NCBI GenBank assembly: GCA_018057925.1
Contig: JAGPCT010000004.1
Coordinates: forward strand, 1-64,000
Direction of reading: 5' to 3'
Source of the DNA: Saprospiraceae bacterium
GTDB lineage: Bacteria; Bacteroidota; Bacteroidia; Chitinophagales; Saprospiraceae
DNA: 64,000 bases
Shown: positions 16,991 through 26,427 of the stretch, piece by piece
Layout: each line of letters opens with the position of its first letter
Numbering within the stretch: position 1 is the stretch's first letter
Notes under the pieces: model-generated
Database searches by the model: none
What the model saw: the letters and a program-made list of their open reading frames with translations, nothing else
Told to the model about the DNA's origin: nothing
Position numbers and translations under genes: made by a program

Positions 16991-18729
16991 ATTCCTCCGA
17001 GATATTCCATGGCAGATATGAACTCCTGCTTAGAGTCGGGAGCGGAGGCTTCTCTGAGGTTTGGAAGGCGCTTGATATGCGTTCGGGCATTGAAGTTGCC
17101 ATTAAAATTTTTCGCAAACAAGACCAAGAAGGGATCCAGTTGTGTCGGGATGAATTTTTGAAAACTTACGAATTTCAACACCCTAACATTCTTACGCCAT
17201 TTCACTTTGATGTGGATGATGATCGACCCTACCTCATCATGAAGTTTATTACCAATGGTACCTTATCTGAAAAGCTGGGCCAATTGAGCTTTTCTCAGAT
17301 TAATACACTCATAAGCCAGTTGTCATCAGCACTCCATTACCTGCACACCCTCCCCGAACCGGTGATACACGGAGACATTAAACCGGATAACATTTTAATT
17401 GATGAAAAAGGAAATTTCTTACTAACTGATTTTGGAATCTCTACCAAATTAATTCAAAAATTCACACAGACAATGGTTGCCGACCCATTTGCTGAATCTG
17501 GCAAAGGTGTGACTCCTATGGCTTACCGAAGCCCCGAAACCTTTAAATATAAAAATTGGGCAGTGAGTGAACTTAGCCCAAAGTCTGATATTTGGTCAGC
17601 CGGTGTCACCCTCTTTCAAACAATCTATGATGCTCTCCCATTCAATGGCGAAGGCGGCTTGGGTCAGCTAATTATGATGAAAAGTGGACACAATGATCTA
17701 AAAGATATCCTTGACCTCGGCGATGATGAATTTTCAGCCTTTCATAATCTGTTACTTGCTACTTTGCAGTTGGAGCCTGCAATGCGCCCTGATGTGTTTG
17801 ATTGCCGGGAAGAGGATGTTGAATCAATTTCTTTAAGATATGAGACAAGGCCTATCGAGGACCTTCCTCTTACCGAGAAGACAGTCACACCAATTGCAAA
17901 AAAAAGAGAATCCAAATACTGGATTTACGTTCTACTGTTTGCTCTAATCGCTTCTGGTATCATCATCGGTATGACCTTTTACAACCAAAGCCCGGAAGGA
18001 ACTATCTCGACTAAAAATGCCAATCCCGAGGTTGTAGTGATAGACGACGATACTATTAATCGCCTTTCTGATAAGCCAGCATCTCTTGCTATCGATGCTC
18101 AACCTCCTACAATGAAGACATCCGAAATGAATCAAAGTAAAATGTCGTCGCTCCGTGAACAACCTAACACCATAACTCCAACCAATGAAAACCGGTTGCC
18201 GACTTCCAACAATAATTCAGTAAACACTCCTACAGTGACCATTCCGACGAATCAACCAAAAGACAACCCGGTCTCATCATCTCCACCTATTGTTGAAGAA
18301 TCTACTCCGGTAAACTCTGTTCAGGATGTATCCAATACAGAAACTACTAAGCCAATATCAGTTCCATCAAAAACTACTTCCAAAGTCGCCATCATTAAGC
18401 CCAATATACCTATTCCAATGGCTCTTAACGAAGACATCAACAATGGCGACAATCATCCTGCCGGAAGCAAAATAGCCTTCATTATAACCCGTAATATCGA
18501 GTCTTATGATCAAGTTTTTCTCCAAAAAGACCAGGTCGTCTATGCTACAGTAAAAAAAAGCAATAAAAATAAGATAAGCATCCGTTTCCCCGAAGTCCAT
18601 TCAAATGGTGGAACGAAGTTGAAAAGCCTTAATCTCGATAACTTTGAAATCAATGTGGGGTCAGACAAGAAAGGCAAAGTATTCACTCCCGTCACATCGG
18701 CATATCAGAAAAATGTACAAATACAATAA
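16987..18729 (+). CDS. Transmembrane Ser/Thr kinase, non-RD type
   Basis: 580 residues from a GTG overlapping the phosphatase stop. The kinase domain (about 10-275) has GSGGFSEVWKA, Lys40 (VAIKIF), HGDIKPDN (128-135) and DFG (148-150). The Arg before the catalytic Asp is Gly, so this is a non-RD kinase, a class that often does not need activation-loop phosphorylation. A transmembrane helix (about 308-328) is followed by a long Ser/Thr/Pro/Asn-rich periplasmic linker (about 335-470) and a C-terminal beta-rich domain (about 475-580; GSKIAFIITRNIESYDQVFLQ) with no recognised name. The layout resembles PknB-type sensors but without PASTA repeats. Confidence 0.85.
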   Translation: MNSSEIFHGRYELLLRVGSGGFSEVWKALDMRSGIEVAIKIFRKQDQEGIQLCRDEFLKTYEFQHPNILTPFHFDVDDDRPYLIMKFITNGTLSEKLGQLSFSQINTLISQLSSALHYLHTLPEPVIHGDIKPDNILIDEKGNFLLTDFGISTKLIQKFTQTMVADPFAESGKGVTPMAYRSPETFKYKNWAVSELSPKSDIWSAGVTLFQTIYDALPFNGEGGLGQLIMMKSGHNDLKDILDLGDDEFSAFHNLLLATLQLEPAMRPDVFDCREEDVESISLRYETRPIEDLPLTEKTVTPIAKKRESKYWIYVLLFALIASGIIIGMTFYNQSPEGTISTKNANPEVVVIDDDTINRLSDKPASLAIDAQPPTMKTSEMNQSKMSSLREQPNTITPTNENRLPTSNNNSVNTPTVTIPTNQPKDNPVSSSPPIVEESTPVNSVQDVSNTETTKPISVPSKTTSKVAIIKPNIPIPMALNEDINNGDNHPAGSKIAFIITRNIESYDQVFLQKDQVVYATVKKSNKNKISIRFPEVHSNGGTKLKSLNLDNFEINVGSDKKGKVFTPVTSAYQKNVQIQ

Positions 18730-18739
18730 ACAAAAAACT

Positions 18740-19387
18740 ATGAAAAGTATATTTAAATACACATTATTGCTCTATTGCCTTTGGTTTTGGAACAATAATC
18801 TTGTGGCTCAGGTGGAATTCCAAACGTCAGTTAATGAAGGGTTTGGTATTCGAATTTCAGGTATAACTGAACTTTGGAAAGCCAATATATTAACGGAAAA
18901 GAGGATAACCGGACCGGGTGTGGATATCGCTGCAACCTACGGAATAAGTGAAAAAATAGGTCTATATGGAAACTTCCAACACATTTTTGGAGCGAAGCTC
19001 AGTCCTGTCGAAGTAGATTTTCTTATCTATACCAATCGGGTAAGTCATCAGAATCTAAAGGCAGGATTGAGGTATGTCGGCGGATCCACTTCTTCTAAGA
19101 TTCGCTATACTGTTGAGGCAGGTATTCTAAGACCTGTGTCGGTTGTCCAGCTTTTTCAAGACCAATTTGATAACTTTATAGATATGAGACTAAAAGGGAT
19201 AGGCTTTTCTTTAGGCGCAGGGTTAGCTTATTTTGCTTCACCTTTTTTGTCTTTGGACTTAACAGCAGGATATGGAATGGGAAAGTATCGTTCTTCTGAA
19301 TATCTTGGAATAACGTATAAGGAAAGCCTGCAATGGTCGCAATTACAGATAACATTGGGGGCACATTATCACTTTGCAGGTCGCTAA
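18740..19387 (+). CDS. Small outer-membrane beta-barrel protein
   Basis: 215 residues from the ATG at 18740, which begins a signal peptide ending NNNLVAQ; the longer open frame from 18644 overlaps the kinase and is not used. The mature part has repeated amphipathic beta strands and aromatic girdles (LQITLGAHYHFAGR at the end), like an OmpA-type or OMP_b-brl barrel. It begins 10 bases after the kinase stop and is the last member of the cluster. It may be the outer-membrane end of the putative envelope machine (inference). Confidence 0.72.
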   Translation: MKSIFKYTLLLYCLWFWNNNLVAQVEFQTSVNEGFGIRISGITELWKANILTEKRITGPGVDIAATYGISEKIGLYGNFQHIFGAKLSPVEVDFLIYTNRVSHQNLKAGLRYVGGSTSSKIRYTVEAGILRPVSVVQLFQDQFDNFIDMRLKGIGFSLGAGLAYFASPFLSLDLTAGYGMGKYRSSEYLGITYKESLQWSQLQITLGAHYHFAGR

Positions 19388-19537
19388 TATACTAAAATGA
19401 CTTGAAATTGACCATTTACTATTCTTGTCCTCTTTAGGGGTGATGGGGTAAACAAGGATATTAAATGGTTAAATTATTTTCCGATTAGTTTATATGATTG
19501 AATAACAACACATTTAATTTTTGAAAAAAATAACGCC

Positions 19538-20305
19538 ATGAAATCAATTAGTAAATATTTATTTTTTAGCCTATTATTCATATTCCTATTGGGATGTAGC
19601 AAGACGGACAAAGATTTTTCACTCATAGATCCGGCTTTCAAAAGATGCCATCTATCTAAGGTGAGGGTCAATAATCAGACATGGATAGAAGTCGTGTATA
19701 AAGACAATACATCCTTTGAAGTGGATAAAGTTCTTTATTACGAAAATGGCGTCATCAGAGATGACTGGACAGAATCCTATACCTATTCTGACGGTAAAAT
19801 TTCATCCAGAACAGACCAATATAATACCATTACATATCAATACAACGAACATGGTGATATTGCTGTGATTAAAAATTGTAGTGGCAATTCATGCTGTACC
19901 AGCACATACAACTATGATTATACGATCAATAATCTGCCATTCAAAGTAACGACAATATGTGATGACGGTCAAAGCGCCGTTGAACAATTTGACTATACAA
20001 ATATAGGAAATCGATCCTACTTTTACATTTATCAGGATAAGTCTGGAAGTAGTGTGAGTTCATATCAAAAATTTGTCCTAAATTTTATTAACCCCCTTCA
20101 TGAAATTTATCCGAATGAAGTCGATTATTATCAAGATAGAATTGTAGAAGACTATAAAGAAAGAAAGTTTAAAGAATACCTCATCGATAATAATGATTTG
20201 AAAGGTAGATATCCGGCTAAACTAACAGAAGAAATCAGTCAACTCCCCAACTTTACTTTTATTGAAAATAATGTTTATACTTTCGATTATGTGGGCTGTG
20301 ATTGA
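19538..20305 (+). CDS. Lipoprotein with YD-like repeats, unknown function
   Basis: 255 residues with a clear lipobox (FIFLLGCSK), so it is a lipoprotein. The middle contains strings such as YTYSDGKISSRTDQYN and YQYNEHGDIAVIKN, which resemble the YD/RHS-type repeats common in Bacteroidota surface lipoproteins. No enzyme motif was recognised. A 150-base spacer separates it from the signalling cluster, so it probably has its own promoter. Confidence 0.7.
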   Translation: MKSISKYLFFSLLFIFLLGCSKTDKDFSLIDPAFKRCHLSKVRVNNQTWIEVVYKDNTSFEVDKVLYYENGVIRDDWTESYTYSDGKISSRTDQYNTITYQYNEHGDIAVIKNCSGNSCCTSTYNYDYTINNLPFKVTTICDDGQSAVEQFDYTNIGNRSYFYIYQDKSGSSVSSYQKFVLNFINPLHEIYPNEVDYYQDRIVEDYKERKFKEYLIDNNDLKGRYPAKLTEEISQLPNFTFIENNVYTFDYVGCD

Positions 20306-20458
20306 CAAATAAATCATACCATACGAAGCCCTCTTTTACTACATTATTCAAATTGTGGATGAAAGTATTGATGTCTTCCATTGGCAGTTAATGAAAAAAA
20401 GTAATTTTATTTATATATTATAAAAATAGTACATATATTTGCTACACAAAATGAATCA

Positions 20459-21319
20459 ATGCCTGCCAAAAAGAAAATAAATGCGGTGCCTGTACCGAGG
20501 GTCAGAGCCTCTAATAGAAAGCGTGTTGCCAAGCCGGCATCAGCTGTAACATCTATGGAGAAAAAGATAATCTTCGGGTCATCTGTCATCATTCTGATAC
20601 TGATGGTAAGTCTTCATATATCGGGATGTTTTAATGATTTAAAAGCATCTAAATTAAATAGAGATTATATCAACTTTCCTGAATTTGGTATTCATTTGCC
20701 TACTTCATATAGCATACATGGATTTGACGTTTCCGTCCATCAAGGTTTGCTCAACTGGGATTTATTGGAAAAAGCCGAATCGGGCAATGTCAAGTTGGAC
20801 TTTGTTTTTATTAAGGCTACAGAAGGGCGGACCAAAGTAGATCGCTATTATAAACACAATTGGCAGCAAGCTAAGAAGCATGGTTTTATAAGAGGTGCAT
20901 ATCATTATCTTTTGCCCAATAAAAGTGGTAAAGATCAAGCCAAACTATTTTTAAAAACGGTTGATTTAGAAGAAGGAGATTTTGTACCGGTGTGCGATAT
21001 TGAAGTGACTGCCGGTGTGGATAAAGAGATGATTGAACAATGTGTCCAAGACTGGCTCGATACAGTGGAAGAGGCGGTAGGGAAAAAACCTATTATTTAC
21101 ACTTCTAAGAAGTTTTACGAATCCTATCTAAGTGATTCTTTTTCGGATTATCCGCTTTGGATTGCACATTATTATGTACCAGGATTGGATTTGGAAGATA
21201 ATAATAAGTGGCATTTTTGGCAGCACAGTGACAAAGCCCGAATAAAGGGCATATCAAAGCGATTAGACTTCAATGTTTTCAACGGTTCCATGGATGAGCT
21301 TAATCTTTTCCGGATATAA
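20459..21319 (+). CDS. GH25 family lysozyme, membrane-anchored
   Basis: 286 residues. A Lys/Arg-rich N-terminus (about 1-38) precedes one transmembrane helix (about 39-60), then a GH25 muramidase domain (about 80-286) with the strand motifs GFDVSVHQG, FIKATEG, GAYHYL and the catalytic VCDIEV. It should cleave the MurNAc-GlcNAc bond of peptidoglycan from the periplasmic side while held in the inner membrane. GH25 enzymes are found in phages and many bacteria; the positively charged, membrane-anchored form seen here is common in this phylum and points to cell-wall turnover. Confidence 0.88.
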   Translation: MPAKKKINAVPVPRVRASNRKRVAKPASAVTSMEKKIIFGSSVIILILMVSLHISGCFNDLKASKLNRDYINFPEFGIHLPTSYSIHGFDVSVHQGLLNWDLLEKAESGNVKLDFVFIKATEGRTKVDRYYKHNWQQAKKHGFIRGAYHYLLPNKSGKDQAKLFLKTVDLEEGDFVPVCDIEVTAGVDKEMIEQCVQDWLDTVEEAVGKKPIIYTSKKFYESYLSDSFSDYPLWIAHYYVPGLDLEDNNKWHFWQHSDKARIKGISKRLDFNVFNGSMDELNLFRI

Positions 21320-21459
21320 TATGAAGTGTTTTCCAATGTCAGTATATGCATAATTCCTCATATTTATAGGGCATTGAAAAGTGAAACTTTTGTGTACAAC
21401 CCTCTGTTAGTAAAGTATAAATACTCAACAATTTTGTGAAATCCCCAAAACAATAAAAT

Positions 21460-22000
21460 ATGAAAAATATTTTAGCGAAACTGCTCTTTTTAATCTTTAC
21501 AACTTTTATCATCGCAGCTTCCTCCTGCCACAAAGAAGAACCTATATCTGACCTCGTGCCTATCACCACTACAGGCGCAAACACGATGGGTTTCTATGTG
21601 GATGGGATACCTTATAATAAAAAAGGAAAGCCATCATTTAATAATGCTACGGGGGTGAATGTGTCAATATATTCTGATAATGATACTGTGAAAATCTTTG
21701 GCGGGGGGAGTTCCTTTTTGCGAAATAGCAATAAGATTCGCAATTGATGAAAATAATCCTGTGAATAAAATGTATAAAATAAATACCATCTCAGCTACAA
21801 TGGGGGAGGCAATATTAATCGATGATTCACCTCTTGGTGGACTTGAATTTTATCCAAAAGACTCTATTGGAGGCAGTTTAGAAATAATCAAATATAGTAA
21901 GCAATTACAACATCTAGCGGGTAAATTTGATTTTAAATTACAGAACGATAATGGCAAAATAATCCATCTTACTGATGGTCGTTTTGATATAAAAAGATAA
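21460..22000 (+). pseudogene. Frameshifted small lipoprotein gene
   Basis: The first part (21460 onward) gives a signal peptide and lipobox (IIAASSCHK) and a domain with NTMGFYVDGIPYNKKG, like DUF6252/DUF5025-type lipoproteins. The frame then stops at 21747. A second frame starting around 21698 continues the same domain to 22000 (GGVPFCEIAIRFAIDENN ... LTDGRFDIKR). A single +1 shift near the G6 tract at 21703-21708 joins them into a protein of 179 residues. This could be a true mutation, phase variation at the G-tract, or a sequencing error. Confidence 0.65.
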
Positions 22001-22013
22001 AAAATAAAAGACC

Positions 22014-22349
22014 ATGAAAATCACAATGATTACATTATTTGTATGCTTAACATATACGATGAGCGGCCAGGTATCGCTCTCATCGAATGCATTCGGAACT
22101 AAGTTTGATTCATCCTTTGCGCCATTACTCATACGAACTATTCCTCACGGTGTCTTGTATGACAGAGTAGTCCCATGGGCATCACTGGATATGACAGTGA
22201 GTGGTGATCCGGTCTCTACTGACCTGCTGGCTTAGGCCTGGCTTGAGCTTGATCATAGTCGTACAGTCGGCTTAGTGATGGGTCACTTCAATAGCAAGAC
22301 ACTCAGGGATAGCACACTTAGTCATAAGATCACGAACCGGTTGCTATAA
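22014..22349 (+). pseudogene. Truncated secreted-protein remnant with in-frame stop
   Basis: A signal peptide (ending YTMSGQV) is followed by IPHGVLYDRVVPWASL, a start typical of some large secreted Bacteroidota proteins. An in-frame TAG at 22233-22235 interrupts the frame, which then stays open to 22349 (AWLELDHSRTVGLVMGHFNS). The rest of the expected protein is missing. It follows the frameshifted lipoprotein by 13 bases. It is best read as the decayed 5' end of a longer gene. From 22350 to 22493 no feature is visible. Confidence 0.45.
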
Positions 22350-22493
22350 TGCCTTTTAATGCTGTGTGCCAAGAACATACATATTAACAGTCGGCATGCC
22401 TTGTACATTTGACCATATTGAGCATAAGTAAATGAACATTTTATTCGTTATTTTGGTTAAACTCATTATTTATCTGACCCAAAGTTTATAATC

Positions 22494-23843
22494 TTGAAAA
22501 TACATTTGATAGCAATAGGTGGCGCCATCATGCACAATCTGGCAATGGAGCTCCATGACAATGGACATATCGTTACTGGTAGTGATGATGCAATTTTTGA
22601 TCCGGCTTTAAGTCGTCTAAGAGAGAAAGGCATTCTCCCTCCGTCTATGGGATGGGATACAAAGAGGATTCATTCGGGTCTTGACCTTGTTATCTTAGGT
22701 ATGCACGCCAGAAAGGATAATGTCGAACTCTTGAAAGCACAGGAACTAAATCTAAACATACAGTCTTTTCCGGAATTTATGTTCCATCATGCCAAGAATA
22801 AAACACGTGTTGTTATAGCCGGAAGCCATGGAAAGACGACGACAACATCTATGGTTCTTCACCTTCTCAAGACTGCTAAGATGGATGCTGACTTCCTTGT
22901 CGGTGCACAATTAGAAGGATTTGGCAACATGGTCAAGCTCTCTAATGCGCCAATAGCCGTATATGAAGGCGATGAATATACAGCTTCTCCGATTGACCTT
23001 CGCCCTAAATTTATGCATTATAAGCCGCATATCACTGTAATTACCGGCATTGCATGGGATCACATCAATGTATTTCCAACCCATCAACTCTATAAACAGC
23101 AGTTTGAATTGTTGATAGATGACACTCTAAGCCGTGGTACACTGATATATTATTCCGGAGACAAGGACTTAAAAGAATTAGCTGATACGCATTCCGGCAA
23201 GAAAATAGAATACCGCACCTTACAATACCAAGTCAATGAAGAAGGATGTTGTATTGTGATAAATGGTCAGAGCGTTCCGGTTAACTTCTTTGGCAATCAC
23301 AACTTTGAAAACATGAGTGCTGCCTATCATGTTGTCCGCCAGCTTGGTATGAGTGATGAGCAATTTATAGAAGGGGTAAGGACAATGCCCGGTCCTGCGC
23401 GAAGACTTGAAGTCATAAATCACCAGCAGGATCACATTACATATTTTGACTTTGCCCACGCTCCATCTAAAGTCGATGCTACCGTAAAGGCTGTCAGAGA
23501 AAGACATCCCGATAAGAGGTTAATAGCTGTATTAGAGCTTCACACCTTTTCTAGTCTGAACAAAGATTTTATCCCTCATTATGCACATACATTGGACAGT
23601 GCTGATGAGGCTATCATCTTTTATAATCCGGAAACAGCATTGGCAAAGCGCATGGAAATAGCCGAACCCGCATTCCTCATAGATGCTTTTAAAAGAAAGG
23701 ATATCCGTGTCATAATGCAGACAGATGAACTCAGAACGACTTTGCACGAAATTGATAGGCACAATAGTATATTGCTCATAATGACGAGTGGCAATTTCGG
23801 TGGGATAGATGTCCGCAAAGAGTTGGGATCATTACAGCAATAA
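22494..23843 (+). CDS. mpl: Mpl, UDP-MurNAc:tripeptide ligase (murein recycling)
   Basis: 449 residues from a TTG start. It is a Mur-ligase family protein opening with MKIHLIAIGGAIMHNLA and carrying the ATP loop GSHGKTTTTSM near residue 113, followed by the central and C-terminal Mur domains (GNHNFENMSAAYHVV). This arrangement identifies Mpl, which joins recycled L-Ala-gamma-D-Glu-meso-diaminopimelate to UDP-MurNAc. MurC is the close alternative, but the N-terminal HNLAMEL form matches Mpl. It is cytoplasmic. The gene faces the response-regulator gene with a 40-base gap. Confidence 0.9.
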   Translation: MKIHLIAIGGAIMHNLAMELHDNGHIVTGSDDAIFDPALSRLREKGILPPSMGWDTKRIHSGLDLVILGMHARKDNVELLKAQELNLNIQSFPEFMFHHAKNKTRVVIAGSHGKTTTTSMVLHLLKTAKMDADFLVGAQLEGFGNMVKLSNAPIAVYEGDEYTASPIDLRPKFMHYKPHITVITGIAWDHINVFPTHQLYKQQFELLIDDTLSRGTLIYYSGDKDLKELADTHSGKKIEYRTLQYQVNEEGCCIVINGQSVPVNFFGNHNFENMSAAYHVVRQLGMSDEQFIEGVRTMPGPARRLEVINHQQDHITYFDFAHAPSKVDATVKAVRERHPDKRLIAVLELHTFSSLNKDFIPHYAHTLDSADEAIIFYNPETALAKRMEIAEPAFLIDAFKRKDIRVIMQTDELRTTLHEIDRHNSILLIMTSGNFGGIDVRKELGSLQQ

Positions 23844-23883
23844 ACAACTTAATCCGTGAATAATCAAATCGGTATTATTGTGT

Positions 23884-24600
23884 TTATGAAGGCTCTCGTA
23901 CTAAGAGCTGAAATCCATTGCCATGGATATTGACAATTTCAATATTCTCGTCTCTTTTGAGGTATTTGCGCAACTTGGTAATAAAGACATCCATACTCCT
24001 GGCAGTGAAATAATTGTCTTCTCCCCATATTTTTGTCAAGGCCTCAGAGCGTTCTAAGACATTGTTTTGTCGCTTGCAGAACATTCTAAGCAACATCGCT
24101 TCTTTGGGAGACAGCTTTTCTTCATCACTCTGTTCGGGAGTATAGGTTAAGATGCGAAGCGGGTAGTTGAAAGTGTACTTACCAATGGTGTAAGTTGTTA
24201 TTTCATCTTCTTGCTCCGCCTTGGGAGCGCTTCGCTTGAGCAGGGCCTGAATCCGGAGCAACAATTCTTCAGAAGAAAAGGGTTTGGTGATATAGTCGTC
24301 GGCACCGACTCTAAAACCTTGTAGAATATCTTCTTTCATGTTTTTTGCAGTCAAAAAAATAATCGGCAAGCTGTTATCTTTTTCACGAATCTCACTTGCC
24401 AAGGTAAGTCCATCTTTTCTTGGCATCATGACGTCAAATATGGCGAGATCATACTTCATCTTACGATACAACTCCATCCCTGTCACACCATCTTTTCCAA
24501 GGTGAACTTCATAATCATTCATCTCGAGGTAACTCTTTAACACATCACCAAAATTCTGATCGTCTTCTACCAATAATATCTTCTGTGCATTTGAACTCAT
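23884..24600 (-). CDS. OmpR-family response regulator
   Basis: 238 residues. A receiver domain (about 7-122) has the acidic pocket VEDD, phosphoacceptor Asp56 (LAIFDVMMPRKDG) and the FLTAK lysine, followed by a winged-helix DNA-binding domain (about 135-235; LSPKEAMLLRMFCKR). It is read after the kinase gene with a 38-base gap and is its cognate regulator. The pair resembles the RprXY type of Bacteroides, but orthology cannot be shown from sequence alone. Confidence 0.92.
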   Translation of the reverse strand: MSSNAQKILLVEDDQNFGDVLKSYLEMNDYEVHLGKDGVTGMELYRKMKYDLAIFDVMMPRKDGLTLASEIREKDNSLPIIFLTAKNMKEDILQGFRVGADDYITKPFSSEELLLRIQALLKRSAPKAEQEDEITTYTIGKYTFNYPLRILTYTPEQSDEEKLSPKEAMLLRMFCKRQNNVLERSEALTKIWGEDNYFTARSMDVFITKLRKYLKRDENIEIVNIHGNGFQLLVREPS

Positions 24601-24638
24601 ATATATCTTTTAAAGGTTTATATTTCTTATAACGTATT

Positions 24639-26006
24639 TCAAGTGTCATTTTGTTGCTTGTAGGGAAAAGAAAGTGTAAAAGTGCTGCCTTTTCCCAACT
24701 CAGACTTGACGGTAACACTGCCTTTATGTGCCGTAATCATGTCTTTAACATAGCTCAGTCCCAGCCCAAATCCTTTGACATCATGGATGTTGCCTGTAGT
24801 GACTCGGTAAAATTTGTCAAAGATATGCTTCCTGTGCTCTTTATTCATACCGATTCCTTTATCTGATATTATCACATTAACACCATGTTCGTCATTTTGG
24901 GTAGTCACTGTTATTTCTGGGTATTCCGGCGAATATTTATTAGCATTGTCCAACAAGTTGTGCACCATATTGGAGACGTGAGTCAGGTCGCCTTGGATGA
25001 GATCTTGTGACGCTTCGTAAAAGGTTTCAATATAACCGTTTTTCTGCTCTACCTGTAAGTTAATGTGTTCTACTGCAGTTTTAACGATATCATTCAGGTG
25101 TATGTCAGTGATATTGAGTTTTAGAACCTTGCGGTCTATTTGTGCCATCTGCAAGACTTTTTCTACCTGATTGAGCATCCTGGTGTTTTCTTGTTTGATG
25201 ATATCCACAAAACGATGTATTTTATCCGGATGTGTAATGATATTTGGATTGATGATACTATCACTGGATAGACTGATAGTCGCTATGGGCGTTTTGAACT
25301 CATGTGTCATATTGCTGATAAAGTCGTTTTTCATCTTTGAAAGCTTCTTTTGTGTCACAATCTCATATATCGTAAAAATGAAAGTAAATAAGATAATTGC
25401 CGTAAACAAGATTGAACTCAGTACGATGCCCCAGATGGGTCTGAAAGATGACCTATGGGGGAAATAAATCATCAGTTGTCCATGCTCAATACTGCCGCTA
25501 TCGTTGAAAATAGAGACTTTGAACTGGGTATTGTATAAACCTTGGTCCATATTGTCATGATAAACGTTTTTATTGAAATTAGCGACCGCATAATAGTTGT
25601 TGAGAATGACAAAACTTTTAGCAGACTTACTATATACACCGTAGGTATATTCATCCTTGATATTCTTATCCGCTAAAAATGTCTTGATATAATAATTGAG
25701 CTGCTTGACTTTAATACGCTCTGCCAAGCTGGTTTCGTTGAACATTCGTCTGAGACTTTCATATTCAAATTCATCAGCCATAGACTTGCTATTGGACTTG
25801 CTGCCGAAAGTTTTCTGATACATCCTATAGCGTTCATCGTTACGGAGTTGATCTGCAACTTTATTCAAGACATCAAAAACATCTGTCTGAAACTTTTCCT
25901 CTGAAGACTGTATCGCACTTGAAATCCAATAATATTGTATGCCTGCTAGTCCAAACAGCGCAATGCTCATCAATGTTATCAGAATCCAAATAGTACTTTT
26001 CTTCAT
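24639..26006 (-). CDS. Two-TM sensor histidine kinase
   Basis: 455 residues. Transmembrane helices lie at about 5-27 and 192-214, enclosing a periplasmic sensor region of about 165 residues. A HisKA domain follows with His235 in FISNMTHEFKTPIATI, then HATPase_c with N box (NLLDNANKYSPE), G1 (ISDKGIGM) and G2 (KGFGLGLSYV). It phosphorylates the OmpR-type regulator encoded just downstream. The periplasmic region has no named domain; the signal is unknown. It has the N-terminal style common to Bacteroidota kinases (FGLAGIQYYWI). Confidence 0.92.
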   Translation of the reverse strand: MKKSTIWILITLMSIALFGLAGIQYYWISSAIQSSEEKFQTDVFDVLNKVADQLRNDERYRMYQKTFGSKSNSKSMADEFEYESLRRMFNETSLAERIKVKQLNYYIKTFLADKNIKDEYTYGVYSKSAKSFVILNNYYAVANFNKNVYHDNMDQGLYNTQFKVSIFNDSGSIEHGQLMIYFPHRSSFRPIWGIVLSSILFTAIILFTFIFTIYEIVTQKKLSKMKNDFISNMTHEFKTPIATISLSSDSIINPNIITHPDKIHRFVDIIKQENTRMLNQVEKVLQMAQIDRKVLKLNITDIHLNDIVKTAVEHINLQVEQKNGYIETFYEASQDLIQGDLTHVSNMVHNLLDNANKYSPEYPEITVTTQNDEHGVNVIISDKGIGMNKEHRKHIFDKFYRVTTGNIHDVKGFGLGLSYVKDMITAHKGSVTVKSELGKGSTFTLSFPYKQQNDT

Positions 26007-26427
26007 ACGCGCTTACTGCTATTCAATAGTTGAAATAATCCTGTTTTGCTATCATCATCCAACCTTTCTTCAAACGTACATAAAAAAATTTTAACAGACA
26101 ATCAATCCGTAAAAATACATTTCCATTTTATAATGTTAAGGTGTTGCACACAGATGATTAAAGGTACGAAATGTAGTTATTCTATTAGTAGGAATATTAA
26201 CTTACATTATGCTTTAGACAAATTCGGAATTGTGCATCAAGACGTCCATTATTATCAGTACTCTCCGGTTTGGGAAAACTTCGATTGCGGAAGTCGAAAT
26301 GAATGTTATACATTGTATTTTATAGGAAGAATAACTATATTTGATTTTCAAAAATCTAACATCTTATTACGACGAAAACAAATCTTAGAATACGGTAAAT
26401 ATTTCTTTAAGAAAAAACAATTCTAAT
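26007..26427. other. Divergent intergenic region, no gene supported
   Basis: 421 bases between the histidine kinase (-) and the TPR-CHAT gene (+). A 126-residue frame (26046-26426) is present but has odd composition and no recognisable signal or domain, so it is not called. Around 26207-26235 the sequence TTTAGACAAATTCGGAATT weakly resembles the dispersed palindromic repeat. Promoters for both flanking genes must lie here but no clear TAnnTTTG pair was identified. Confidence 0.4.

Noticed and set aside
8426-19387. A type VI secretion regulatory locus
   Set aside because: The kinase/PP2C/FHA logic is similar, but no type VI sheath, ClpV, VgrG or membrane-complex gene is present in the window.
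26046-26426. A 126-codon open frame between the histidine kinase and the CHAT gene
   Set aside because: No domain or signal peptide, odd composition, and it crosses a weak copy of the intergenic repeat; it lies in a divergent promoter region.
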